A stretch of DNA of 64,000 bases from Torymus aiolomorphi (lineage: Eukaryota; Arthropoda; Insecta; Hymenoptera; Torymidae): positions 123,398,810 to 123,462,809 of the forward strand of contig CM070876.1 in the NCBI GenBank assembly GCA_036365515.1, written 5' to 3'. The translations under genes were made by a program, and so were the position numbers. Below, piece by piece: positions 24,262 through 34,616 of this stretch; positions within the stretch are counted from its first letter, which is position 1; every line of letters starts with the position of its first letter. The notes beneath the pieces are model-generated. The model saw only the letters and a program-made list of their open reading frames with translations. It did not search any database and had not been told where the DNA came from.

Positions 24262-25184
24262 TAGCCATTAAGCGATTCGCTTAGAATCCCCCTCGAGATG
24301 TCCGGTGCTTCTTAAATCTAGAGCTATATTTGCTTCTATTACAGCTTCAAAGCTCAGCTCTAGATTTTTGCGCCAATGCTCCATCTTATCGGCTAGTTCT
24401 TCTGGGGTCGATGATTCCATCTTGCGAAGCTAGACCGATTATATAAAAAATTTGGTGACGAATTGTGTGTGTATGCGCAACTAACTGCTGAGATTCTCTC
24501 TCTAATTGGCCGTCTGTTACGCAAATTACAATGTTAGAATTCTAACTACCACACACAATTGTCCCAAGCTGCTCAAGAATGACGTATCTCGATGCAGCTA
24601 GCTAGGGAGAGCGTGGCTATTCCAAAAAAAATTCGCGACGATAACGATTTAAATAATTCCCGCAACCAAAAAAAAAGGATGAAAGTATTCTCACTTCCGA
24701 CCGGCTGCACGCACAGGCACGGTCAAACCAAAAAAAAATCGCATGAAAATCGCTTTAAATCTCGCGTCAAAAAAAGGAATTTAATTCTCGCCACATATGA
24801 CGACGAAAACAACGATAATCGTCGTTTAAATGCTCTCGCCCTGGCTTTACAGCAGTTTAAAAGGCTCGGGCTCAGTATACACAATACTACCCGAGCATAA
24901 ACATAAACACCTACAAAAACAAGCAATCTGCTGTTTTGTGTTTATGTTTCTATGCGCGCCGCGAGTCTTCTTGTCTGTTTGTTTACGCCCGGCACCTCGA
25001 CTTGGCGAGTTTAAATCACTGCGCCTATCAGCTGTAACGGCTTATGGCCACTGGCCGTCTGCTGATTAGTCCGGTGCAGTGATTTGCGCGCGGGCGAATT
25101 TAAACGAAACGCGATTTGAATAGGCCGGTTTCGAATGTATCGGCCTCTAACCTTCTCCTTAAACCCAACACGTTAGGGCGCCAT

Positions 25185-25876
25185 TGTAACGCGCGGACTA
25201 AAAAAAGACTTTACAGAAAAATAACTCGACGAGTTGCGCACCGACAAGAAGACGGGATCCGCCGCTCGGCGCGGGCGGATCAATGTATTTATTCTCGCTG
25301 GGCCGGTGAACGCAACACCAACCGCTCGCCGCTGCGAGCCGAAAATACAAATTAATCGCTGCGCGGAAAATAGGCGAAGAGTCTTACCGGGAGGGGAGTG
25401 CACTCCCCTCGTCGCTCGCTCACGAATCCGCTCCTGCGTCAGGCCTTATCCTCCGGTCGACTTCGGAGTGTTCAGGCCGAGTCTTAACGTCCAGCGTTCA
25501 CCTATAGACGCTTCGGACCCCAGGAGTGGCTCGGATTGCTCACGTGCGCTGCTCTTCGTGGTCGGTACGTGTACGGGCGCTGCTCTGCACCGGTGAGGAT
25601 GCACGATACCGTTTTCTTCGCGGACGATCAAATTAACTCGCGTACGCGCGGTTTGACAGCCCGAGAGAATCTGATTCAAAAAGAATCGGGCGCGACTTAG
25701 CAACGGTCAAAGTCGCGCCTGCCCCGCGCGTAGCTAACGCGAATACATCGTCCGAGCGATGTCAATACTCGCTCGAGATATACGAATTCGCGGGAACGAG
25801 AGCCTAACGGGTTCGATAGAATACGGAGGACCGAGATGCTTATCTTCTCCGTATTTTATCTTGGAACCTCGTTATA
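25185..25876 (-). repeat. 5' LTR (692 bp)
   Basis: Nearly identical to the other LTR over ~640 bp. The region next to the primer site (25185-25235) is unlike the matching part of the 3' LTR, which is ~330 bp longer there. Confidence 0.85.
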
Positions 25877-25972
25877 GTGTATATCTATATCTATGTGTAT
25901 ACTCCAATGCTAAAGTGTGCATAATAAATATGTGCATAATTCTTATGTGCACAAACCACACCATGCCAAAAA

Positions 25973-27660
25973 TTTGAATATATAGAAAAAAATTTTAATA
26001 TATAGAAATAAACGAGAATTAATAATAAAAAATAGAAACTAACAGGAAAATATAACACATAATTTATGAAACAAATTTTTGTTAGTTAATTTTACTTCGA
26101 ATAAATAAATTATATTTTTATATTTAAGGATTTTTTAGAAATAAATAAATCATTTTTTAAATAAACTAAGTATTTTATTCTTATAACGTTTTCATAATAA
26201 TATTTACAAAGTCGTTTAATATGTTTAAATACATTAAGCAGTAGTATTTAATCAATCATAGTAATTTTTTAAAATTATTAAATTATTCTTGAACTATTAA
26301 AGTTACTTGAATACGTTTAAATACATTAATAAATGGTATTTAAGGCCATGTGATATTCCACAAAAATCATGTTGGGTTTAGTCGAGAATGTAGGTGGAGC
26401 CAACTATTGTATATGGAACAGTAGATGGAACTTTTAATTCCAAAAAATAGTCACAGAGGGCATGCATAATATAAGAGAAGTAGTAATTTAGTTTTTTGTA
26501 CAAGATTCTTTTCTTGTAAACTTGATATTTTTTAAAATCCATTTTCAAACTGGAAATTTGTTTGCAAATAACATTATACATTACAAACTGTATATAAACA
26601 TTCTATCATGTACTGCAATTGCATACTAATAGTAATTCTTTGATACATAATAGTACTAAATAAGGCAACAATACATGCACTAGTATTATTAGACACAACT
26701 GTTTTACAACATGCATTATGAATTTTCTTATTTATAATATATCATGCATTCTGAATTTTCTTATTTCTAATATCATGCATTCTGAATTTTCTTATTTCTT
26801 ATAAATGATGCACTATTAATTTTCTTATTTCCTATAAATCATGCACTATTAATTTTGTTATTTCCTATAAATCAAACATTATTAATCTTTAATATCATGC
26901 TTTGCTAATAGTGGTAAGCAATTGATCATGTTAGCGGAGACCATTGAATCGAAATTAGATTTATTAGGAGATTACTAACTTATTCAGAGACAGGAATCTT
27001 GCAGAAAAATGTACTTAGTCTCTTTTGAATAATGAGTATATACAAAATAATTGTTTTTTTTTTTTTATAAAATTAATATTTTTTAAAATTCCCAAAACTG
27101 GAAATTTGGTTACGAACTAAACTTTACATTTCAAACTGTATAGAAACATTCTATAATGTAATACAATACACATACTGATAGTAATGTTGCAGTATACATA
27201 TACTGCAACTTTTTAAAACATGCAAAATCATAAAAACATTATTTCCATTGCAGATTCATAAAGGAATCCATATTACTATGGTGATAAATAATAGCATGCA
27301 AAATTATAATAATGGCATTTGATTGCAAGCGATAAATACAAAAATACTTAATAAATAATGCGATATAATACATAAATAATATTATATTGCAGATCAGTAA
27401 AGAATTCATCAATTGCTGCAGATTAAATAATGTCATGCAAAATTATGAATACAATCTACGATAGCAAATTGATAAAGTAATTATCAATATTAAATGAAAT
27501 CATGCAAATACAGTATTAAATAAAATTATGCCAATACAGTATTAAATAAAATCAAGCAAATTTACAACTACAGCATTCGATTGCAAATTGATGAAGTTAC
27601 CAATTACTATAGATTGGTATCAAATCAATCAAAGGTTTATAACATGGCAAATGGCCATGT
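25973..27660. other. AT-rich, internally repetitive interior
   Basis: No gene. A ~38-bp unit (atcatgcattctgaattttc) repeats about five times at 26710-26895. A longer segment containing actggaaattt and aaacattctat occurs at both ~26540-26640 and ~27090-27190. A ~30-bp unit with acagtattaaata repeats near 27490-27560. Confidence 0.6.
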
Positions 27661-28760
27661 CCCAAAGAAAATAAATGCCAGCTGACTTTGTCAGACTTAC
27701 AGCGTTGCAGAAAAACCTTAGCTAGGCAAGTCTCGCTGGGAAGTCTGCGGAATACACAATAATGTATTATTATTCAACAGATCCCCTGAGGCGAGTTCTC
27801 ATACCCTGGTGAAAACTAGAAATTACTAAAACGAACTAAGCGAAGGGTTGAATCTACCTATCCGCATCACCTCTAAACACACACCCTACACCTTTTAAGT
27901 TTCCCCCTGCTTTCTCTACCTACCCCTCACATTCTAAAGCACTGACATTCGAAGATCATTGAGGAAGCTGCAGAAGTAGCCCAGTGGGGTTGGATGGTCT
28001 AGGCTGGCTCTACCTCATGGACACCAGCCTGTTCACTACGATGATCAATCTGCTAGCAGCCCTTCGTTAAACGATCAGCTACATAAACTAGGAGAAAAGG
28101 CGGACAAAGATCTTCAAGTCAAATCATTGTCTGGAACAGCCACAGCAGGGAAGTTGATATAGCCCAAACCGCAGAGCAGCTGATCATCTGGGAGCCGCGC
28201 AGAGAGAGTAGAGCACCTAAAACCACATATAGGTAATAAATAATCGACACTAACAACATTGCCAACTGGAGAGTACAGCTGACAGCTGTGGTGGTTGTTC
28301 ACTCCTCTCGCTGCCCCAGCAACCTGCAAGAAAACATCAATACCATCAGCATACCTATCAGAGATTAGGAACGTCAGAGGTGCTTACCAGGTCTGCTCTC
28401 GTCGTTGACCCCGCTGCCGTGCTGTCCCCACCGAATCGCCACTAGCCAGCGGACACGACGAGGAGAAATACACCTGCCGGAATACCGTATTTACTTCAAT
28501 CGAAGCTGTCATCGCCGAGAAGGGCATACGACACAGTCAACACCGGGAATCGGACGACACATGTGTTTATGTATACGGTACGCACGCACGGAAACTCCGA
28601 GCGTTGATACTACGGCGTTAGTACTCCACACGGTCACACAGAAACGCGGCGCTAACGTCCAGGCGCGGCGGAAAGAAAGCAGCGCGAGCTCCGAAAGAAC
28701 ACTTAAACAAACATATGCAATGCTTTCGAAACCAACCAATCTCTTCTATAGCAATTTGTA
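27661..28760 (-). ncRNA. Possible spliced transcript without a clear protein
   Basis: On the minus strand, a GC-rich block (28760-28389) ends at a good donor (cctg|gtaagc). A 62-64-bp intron-like stretch ends in ttttcttgcag near 28327, and a second block follows to about 27660. Intron size and borders are typical of insects. The joined reading frame through VAGAARGVNNHHSCQLYSPV stays open but has no ATG, and I recognise no domain. It may be a long noncoding RNA, a host fragment picked up by the surrounding element, or chance. Confidence 0.3.
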
Positions 28761-29333
28761 GAGATATGGAAAGAGTATACGGTCTTGTGTGGCGCAACTA
28801 CTAATAAATCATAAAGTGACAGACAATATTATGTTCCTGTTCAGTAGGAATTTCACAAACCGAACTACTGAATCGTGTGCCTTGGCGCAAGGCACATTAT
28901 GTAGACACTCCTTAAAGAAAGTAAGAAACGAACAAAATTCAAAATATGCCACTATTTAATATCTTAAAACATATGATTTTAAAAAAATTTTCCCCATTGT
29001 CTTTATGTATTTATTTTTGTTTTTCTTTATATGTTATTGTTTTTTTTCTGTTTTTTTACTGTTTAATTTAATTATTTAATAAAATAGAGTTTGGTAATTT
29101 TGTCATTGCCTTTATCTATTTGTTTTTGTTTTTCTTTATATATTATTGTTTTTTCTGTTCATTTTTATTTTTTTTTTGTTTTTTTTTCTGTTTATTTTCT
29201 ATATCCAATGTTCCAATTCGTACAGAAGAAGACAGAATAAAACAGAAAAAAATAAAAAAAGATCGAAACAAATAAGAATAAACAGAGAAAAACAGAAAAA
29301 AACAGAAAAAAATAGAACTATTTTCTGCCAGGG

Positions 29334-30274
29334 TACCCATAAATCGACCCAATTTTTGGCTTCTTCGTAAGAAGTGAAGTGCTGCTTGACCAGGGCGTGA
29401 GCCATCGATCGGAACAAGTGGTAGTCTGAAGGAGCAATGTGTAGTGAATACGGCGGGTGGGGTAAGACATCCCATTCTAAAGTTTCCAAAGTATCCTTGA
29501 CAACTTTTGCAACATGTGATCGAGCGTTGTCGTGCTGAAAAATCACTTTGTCATGTATTTTGGCATATTGGAGGCGTTTAAGCTTCAATTCTCTGGTCAA
29601 TTACAACAGTTGCTGTTGATAACGTTCTCCAGTGATAGTTTCGTTAGGCTGAAGTAGCTCGTAATAGATTACTCCAAGCTGATCCCACCAAATGCACAAC
29701 ATTAACTTTTTGCCATAAATATTCGGTTTGGCCGTTGAAATTGGTACATGGCCGGGCTTACCCCATGATTTCCTACGCTTTGGGTTGTCGTAGTAGATCC
29801 ACTTTTCATCCCCCGTCAATATTGATGCAAAAAACCCTTTCGACTTTGTCTTTGGAAAAGTTGTTCGCACGTGAAAAGACGGCGCTCGACGTCTCTGGGT
29901 TTCAGTTCATGCGGAACCCAATTTCTTTGCTTTTGCACCATACCAATTGTCTTGAGACTGTGTGAAATCGCTTGTTGAGTCACTCCCGAGCTTTCTGCGA
30001 GCTGCTCTTCAGTTTGGCATGAGTCTTGGTCCAATAATGCCTCTAACTCAGCGTCTTCAAACTTGACTGGGCTTCCTTCGCGTCCTTTATCTTCCACGTC
30101 AAACTCGCCATTTTTAAACTTTTAAAACCACTCACGACAACTTCCCTCACTTAAAGCAGCATCACCGTAAACTTCTACAAGTGACCGATATGCCTCAGCA
30201 CCAGATTTCTTTAAATGAAATAAATAAATCAAAACTTCCCGCAAATGATGCTTATTCGGTACAAAACTCGACAT
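29334..30274 (-). pseudogene. Mariner transposase, N-terminal and catalytic part
   Basis: Collinear minus-strand frames with several frameshifts. Seen in order: KHHLREVLIYLFHLKKSGAE (first helix-turn-helix), EEQLAESSGVTQQAISHSLK (second), WVPHELKPRDVERR (linker), TGDEKWIYYDNPKR (first catalytic Asp), FQHDNARSHVA (second) and IAPSDYHLFRSM (third). The conserved YSPD before it has become YSLH. Related to the Hsmar1/cecropia-like mariners. The frame stops at the CCCTGGC element and continues at 21091. Confidence 0.85.
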
Positions 30275-30439
30275 TTTCGAACAAAAAAAAATGTATACTC
30301 CCAATACAAAATCAATAGTATTTTAAGGTTATGTTGTTGCCAGGTGTCCAAACTTTCTATGTGACATTTTACATCTGACAATTTCAAAGTAATCTTGTCG
30401 GTGAAGCCATTTCTTGAAAACGGCGGAAACTTATTTGTA

Positions 30440-30591
30440 TACCCAATAAATCTCAGGGACAAAGTTTTGATTATGTAGGGTTATACATCAAAAGGCAATT
30501 ATTCTCACACGGTCAATTATATGTTGCTTTATCAAGGTGTAGAAATCCGGATAACATATATATTATACAAAACAATTTAGAAATTCATTAG
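30440..30591 (+). pseudogene. Helitron PIF1-like helicase, C-terminus
   Basis: Reads NKSQGQSFDYVGLYIKR, then FSHGQLYVALSRCRNPDNIY and a stop. These are helicase motifs V and VI of Helitron PIF1-like helicases (TINKSQGQ, GQLYVALSR). It continues the gene cut at 20925 by the mariner; about six codons of extra sequence remain at the junction. Confidence 0.85.
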
Positions 30592-30660
30592 AAATTGAAG
30601 ATATAGTTTGGGAAGAAATTCTTGAAAATTATAAAAAAAATTTAGTTATATAAGTAAATA

Positions 30661-32207
30661 TGGGAGCGTCCAGCAGAAATGGGCCACCGAGCGCGCGCGG
30701 TGCATTTTTTCGCGTAAAAGGCGCTCTGTTTAACTCGCTCATAATCGTATGCTGCGTCTTTGAAAAAAAAACCAAGGACCTATATCGATAGATTTTTTTC
30801 TGCTCTTTCTAATTGCGCGATTGTTTTTATTGCTAAACGCGTTCTTCCGGACGAAAACTCGAGTTGAATATTGAAAGCCATTTTTCTCAAAGTATATCAT
30901 GTTCTTTTTTTTCAAAATAAACTACACCACTGGAAAGTACAACTCTTAAGCTTCAAAACCCTATCTTGGAGAAGTTGGAGAAATAAAGGGTTTAAACGTA
31001 ACAACATGAAAAAGACAGCGCCGAGGGTCCGCGCGAGCCCCTCGCGCCCGTGCGTACGGCACGTTTAAGTGCACGCTCTATTCAATTCGCTAATAATCGT
31101 GTACCAAGTCTCTGAAAAAAGAACTAAGGACATATATCGATAGATTTTTTCCTGCTCTTTCCAATGGTGCTATTATTTTTATTCCGAAATGCTTCCTTCT
31201 AGTTGAAAATTCCATTTGAATGTTTAAACTCTATTTTTTCAATAAAATATCAGTCTTTTCTTCAAAATGAATTATATTCTTCAAAAGTACAAGTCTTAAA
31301 CTATAAAATATTATATTTTTAAGGTGAAACATGAAAAGTTCAAAAATAGTAAGATCAAAAAGACAGCGGCTGCCCGAACTTTTTACGCTATGCTCAAGGG
31401 CGGATTAATACACGCGATGTGCTATTTTGCCCTTTCTTTTTTGTAAATATAAAATGTTTTGTAACTTACAATGCCAATGCGTGGACATAATTTTGTGGAT
31501 CTAGTTGTAACAGTTAGTATAATATTACAATGAACTTTGTTCATTTATATAACAAAATTTGAAAAACATAATATATTAAACATAAAAATATCCATGAACG
31601 CACTGAAAGCAGTGAAACAGAAATTTAAAATAACCTTATAGATTGTTTAATCTGGCATAACAATATTACCTTTCGGAAGCATTTCGGAATAAAAATAATA
31701 GCACCATTGGAAAGAGTAGGAAAAAATCTATCGATATATGTCCTTAGTTCTTTTTTCAGAGACTTGGTACACGATTATTAGCGAATTGAATAGAGCGTGC
31801 ACTTAAACGTGCCGTACGCACGGGCGCGAGGGGCTTGCGCGGACCCTCCGCGCTGTCTTTTTCATGTTGTTACTTTTAAACCCTTTATTTCTCCAACTTC
31901 TCCAAGATAGGGTTTTGAAGCTTAAGAGTTGTACTTTCCAATGGTGTAGTTTATTTTGAAAAAAAACACGATATACTTTGAGAAAAATGGCTTTCAATAT
32001 TCAACTCGAGTTTTCGTCCGGAAGAAAGTATTTCGCAATAAAAACAATGGCACCATTGGAAAGAGCAGGAAAAAATCTATCGATATACGTCCTAGGTTTT
32101 TTTTTTCAAAGACGCAGCATACGATATGAACGAGTTAAACAGAGCGCCTTTTACGCAAAAAAAGGCACCGCGCGCGCTCGGTGGCCCGTTTCTGCTGGAC
32201 GCTCCCA
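30661..32207. mobile_element. 1547-bp palindromic TA-target element
   Basis: The ends tgggagcgtccagcagaaa and inverse lie between TA dinucleotides (30659-30660 and 32208-32209). Arms of ~540 bp match closely, with gggccaccgagcgcgcgcgg, an atatatcgatagatttttt block occurring twice per arm, and ctttccaatggtgctatta. The spacer is about 31200-31680. The two ~65-residue open frames (30871-31068 and 31803-31997) are the same arm read from both sides and are not genes. Confidence 0.8.
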
Positions 32208-32780
32208 TACATGTATATATTGCATATATTTATTAAAGATGTTCATATATATTCAAAAACCAAATTTCTCAATATAAAATATACGCAGTAACAGTATAAA
32301 ATAAAGGAGAAATTATTTCAATGTTGTTAAGAGATTTGAATGATTAGCTAAATGAAAATTGTATATAAAATTTAATTAAGTTTCGATTTGATCCATATAA
32401 AAATACAAATAAAATCAAAGAAACGATTTTTAAATCGAAATTTTTAACGTGAATATGCCCTTATTTATTCAAAAAACAAATTTCACAATACAAAATATAC
32501 GCTGTAGCAGTATAAAATAAAGTAGAAATTGTTCAAATGATGTTATAAGATCTTAACCAACGACTAAATGAAAATTGTATATGAAATTTATTTAAGTATG
32601 GATCAAATCAAAATTTTTATCGTGAATAATACTCTTATATATTAAAAAAAATTACATAATAAAAAATATATATAATAGAAGTATTTAAATGATGTTATAA
32701 AATGTCTTATTCAATATCAAAATAAAAATTGTATATGATATTTATTTAAATGTGGATTAGGCCTACTCGGGATAATACTA
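32208..32780. repeat. Three imperfect tandem repeats of ~170-210 bp
   Basis: Blocks containing caatataaaatatacgc, gtaaaataaag-like and aaatgaaaattgtatat recur at about 32250, 32470 and 32640. AT-rich, no coding. They lie in what would be the 3' region of the Helitron. Confidence 0.65.
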
Positions 32781-32874
32781 AAAGAACGCATTCATTTATT
32801 TACCTCTTGTGTTATGTGGAAAAAATAGAACAAATGGGTTGTTATTTAAAATGGGGGTTGACGAGCTGAGCGAG

Positions 32875-32892
32875 TAGGGGATACACCCCTAG
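32875..32892 (+). other. Candidate Helitron 3' end hairpin
   Basis: The stem taggggatacacccctag (6-bp stem, loop ataca) ends in CTAG at 32889-32892 and is followed by T and TA-rich sequence. CTRR plus a nearby hairpin is the classic Helitron 3' end; here the hairpin overlaps the CTAG, so the call is tentative. Confidence 0.45.
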
Positions 32893-32934
32893 TATATATG
32901 TATATAAATATAATTATACATCTGGCATGCTTTG

Positions 32935-33137
32935 ACGGACTAGAAATATACGGAACGACTGTTTTGGCGAGTTTGTGACGCTTTTGACGAGCTCGCCAAA
33001 AGAGCAAAAATAGCGGAGACCACTTTTGGCGAGTTTTATTAATACCTCAGCCCCAGAAAGGGATATTATTTCTTTAGTAAAGCATACGAGTCCCTGATTG
33101 TTAAAACTCTAGCTCGCCAAAACGGTTCACCCACATA
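32935..33137. mobile_element. Element D: arm motif TTTTGGCGAG
   Basis: Motif copies: gttttggcgagtttg, cttttgacgagctcgccaaaa (both orientations) and acttttggcgagtttt; the right arm has agctcgccaaaacgg. Between them are ttaatacctc and the shared core gggatattatttctttagt. Aligns with element B position by position, except that every motif copy differs in the same way. Confidence 0.65.
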
Positions 33138-33242
<105 letters not shown>

Positions 33243-33464
33243 GATATGTTTGTAAATTGGTACTTCTGAGGAGATGTGAACCTTTCGCTCAGAGTTCGGA
33301 CAATGTGACTAAAGAAATAATGACCCTCAGGTTACCGACTCTGGGAAGAGGGGGTATAGATTTCTCCTCAAAAGTCGCGATTCTTGCTTCAAAATGCCGA
33401 CATCTCTTCAAAAGTACCGATCTAGACGTTCATATCTCTTCAAATATACCAATTCCCATAGTTA

Positions 33465-33467
<3 letters not shown>
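33243..33467 (-). mobile_element. Element E: inverted orientation, arm motif TTTTGARGAGAT
   Basis: Read on the minus strand, the left arm contains tatttgaagagatatg, acttttgaagagatgtc and acttttgaggagaaat; then comes the core cctgagggtcattatttctt with tagtc, and the right arm catctcctcagaagtacc. It is the only copy in reverse orientation, and TA arrays abut it on both sides. Confidence 0.6.

Positions 33468-33532
<65 letters not shown>
33468..33532. repeat. (TA)n microsatellite between elements E and F
   Basis: About 32 TA units, ending in tatagattta where element F begins. Confidence 0.95.
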
Positions 33533-33533
<1 letters not shown>

Positions 33534-33534
33534 T

Positions 33535-33762
33535 TTATCAAATGCAGCTTTTGAGGATCTATGTCAGCACGGATTCGATACTTTGAGGATTTTTCGGACT
33601 TTTGAGGACATCCTCAAAATTCCTTCGGTATGAAACGGTACTTTTGAGGATTTATATTAATACCTTCAACGCAGAGAGGGAGTTATTTCTTTAGTCAAGA
33701 ATATACGAACTCTGGAGAAAAAAACTATAGATCCTCACAAGTACCGGTTTCCGAAATGTGTA
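33535..33762. mobile_element. Element F: near-identical copy of element B
   Basis: Matches B from tcaaatgcagcttttgagg to accggtttccgaaatg with about ten differences in 226 bp. Same motif (TTTTGAGGAT), same core and same inverse right arm. It is followed by tatatagttg and a minisatellite. Confidence 0.7.
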
Positions 33763-33807
33763 TATATATCTTCCTATATTATATAGTTGCAAAGGCAAAA
33801 ACGGATA

Positions 33808-34110
33808 CCTACCCCCTTCTCCCCTCCAACCCCTCCACCCCCTCCACTCCGCTCCGCCCCCCTCCACACCCTCCACCGCCCCTCCACCTCCCCTCCACTT
33901 TTTACCGTTAAATTCTTTCAAATTTTACGTTATTTTGAAGGGCGCCTGCCCCTCCACCCCCCTCCACCCCCTCCACGACCCTCCACTCCCCTCCATTCCC
34001 CTCTGCCACCTCTACCCCTCTCCACGCCCCCTCCACACCCCATCCACCTACCCTTCCACCTACCCCTCCACATACCACTCCTCATACCCCTCTACCTACC
34101 CCACTACACT
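33808..34110. repeat. CCCTCCAC minisatellite
   Basis: Units of ~8-10 bp (cccctccac with variants) in two blocks, split by a non-repeat piece with ttcaaattttacgttatttt. The layout copies the minisatellite after element C, but the unit differs (A in place of GCG). Confidence 0.85.
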
Positions 34111-34140
34111 AATCTCTTATAGATATGTTGCTGAAAATTG

Positions 34141-34317
34141 TATATAGAGGGTATCGAGATTCGCTGATTAGGAATCTGAACTCAGATTTTGAAAATTCAA
34201 AATAGCGGAACGAAAATGTCTGCCGCATATTGAAATATTACTGAATTTTGCTGAAAATTGTATATAGGGGATTTCTGGATTCGATTATTACGAATCTGAA
34301 CTTAGATTTTAAAAATT
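34141..34317. repeat. ~119-bp satellite, left part
   Basis: About 1.5 units (tcgctgattaggaatctgaa, tgctgaaaattgtatatag) of the array that continues at 41029. The copia insertion at 34318 splits the array. Confidence 0.85.
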
Positions 34318-34616
34318 TGTTGAATATTGTGAATATTTCGCCTTCTGTATATGAGCGTAGCTATGAGACATAAACAGCGCGACACACGTATACACACATG
34401 TAAGTCTCCCCTCCCTAGTGTGTCTGCGACTATGAAGGTGCGTCGAGCAACAGCGAGCGATGCGATATACTCTCTCTAGTCTCGGACGCCCAGCATGTAG
34501 CATCTCGCGCATGGCGTAGGCAAGCGCCTCTTTATATTCACACTACCTAATAAACTAGTCATTTCTTTAAGTATAACCCAGAGTATTTTTACTACACCTA
34601 TCCACCAACTCCAACA
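34318..34616 (+). repeat. copia 5' LTR
   Basis: 299 bp, begins tgttgaatattgtg and ends ccaactccaaca. Differs from the 3' LTR at about four to six sites, for example in the cgagcgacag region. Confidence 0.95.

Larger units (their letters stand above)
21403..25876 (-). mobile_element. Non-autonomous LTR retrotransposon with gag only
   Basis: Long direct repeats bound the element; each begins tgtaac and ends gttata on the plus strand. A 4-bp duplication gtgt flanks it (21399-21402 and 25877-25880). Coding is on the minus strand, so the 5' LTR is at the right. Just inside it (minus strand) a tRNA primer site tggcgccctaacg lies one base after the LTR. At the other end the purine tract gggagagggg abuts the 3' LTR. 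The 2.7-kb interior encodes only a gag-like protein, so it needs enzymes from elsewhere. A gypsy-like relative is probable but unproven. Confidence 0.85.
21334..25972. mobile_element. Short hairpin element carrying the LTR retrotransposon in its loop
   Basis: Inverted arms of ~70 bp (about 21334-21399 and 25905-25972), containing tttgtgcacataagaattat, tattgtgcacac and tttagcattgg. Excluding the LTR element they would form a compact hairpin. The TGTGCAC-rich arms resemble the arms of the foldback element at 1018-4003, so this is probably a small member of the same family. Confidence 0.65.
21092..29333. mobile_element. TA-target element with CCCTGGC ends and CTGTTTT-iterated arms
   Basis: The left end ccctggcggaaaatagttct and the inverse right end (tgccaggg) are flanked by TA (21090-21091 and 29334-29335). 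Removing it restores the mariner transposase frame. The inverted termini extend ~200 bp and are dominated by repeats of TTTTTCTGTTTT; they include acgaattggaacaata and its inverse (about 21263 and 29205). No transposase of its own is visible; the interior holds other elements and AT-rich DNA. A related terminus occurs at 62561. Confidence 0.8.
20928..30437 (-). mobile_element. Second mariner, split by an 8.2-kb insertion
   Basis: The inverted termini caaataagtttccgccgttt (20928) and its inverse (ending 30437) lie between TA dinucleotides. The transposase relic runs on the minus strand from 30274 to 29334 and resumes at 21091-20994, so the element was interrupted after it had inserted in the Helitron helicase. 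Without the insert its length is about 1.27 kb, normal for mariner. Confidence 0.85.
19695..32892 (+). mobile_element. Helitron-like element, decayed and multiply interrupted
   Basis: A PIF1-type helicase relic in two pieces (19754-20925 and 30440-30591) is collinear on the plus strand and separated by a nested mariner. Downstream, a hairpin with stem taggggg-like/cccccta-like arms (32875-32891) ends in CTAG followed by T at 32893, as Helitron 3' ends do. The left end was not located. The 3' end assignment is inference from the motif and from its position downstream of the helicase. Confidence 0.55.

Noticed and set aside
30871..31997. Two nearly identical ~65-residue frames on opposite strands
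   Set aside because: They are the two arms of the 30661-32207 palindrome, not a gene pair.
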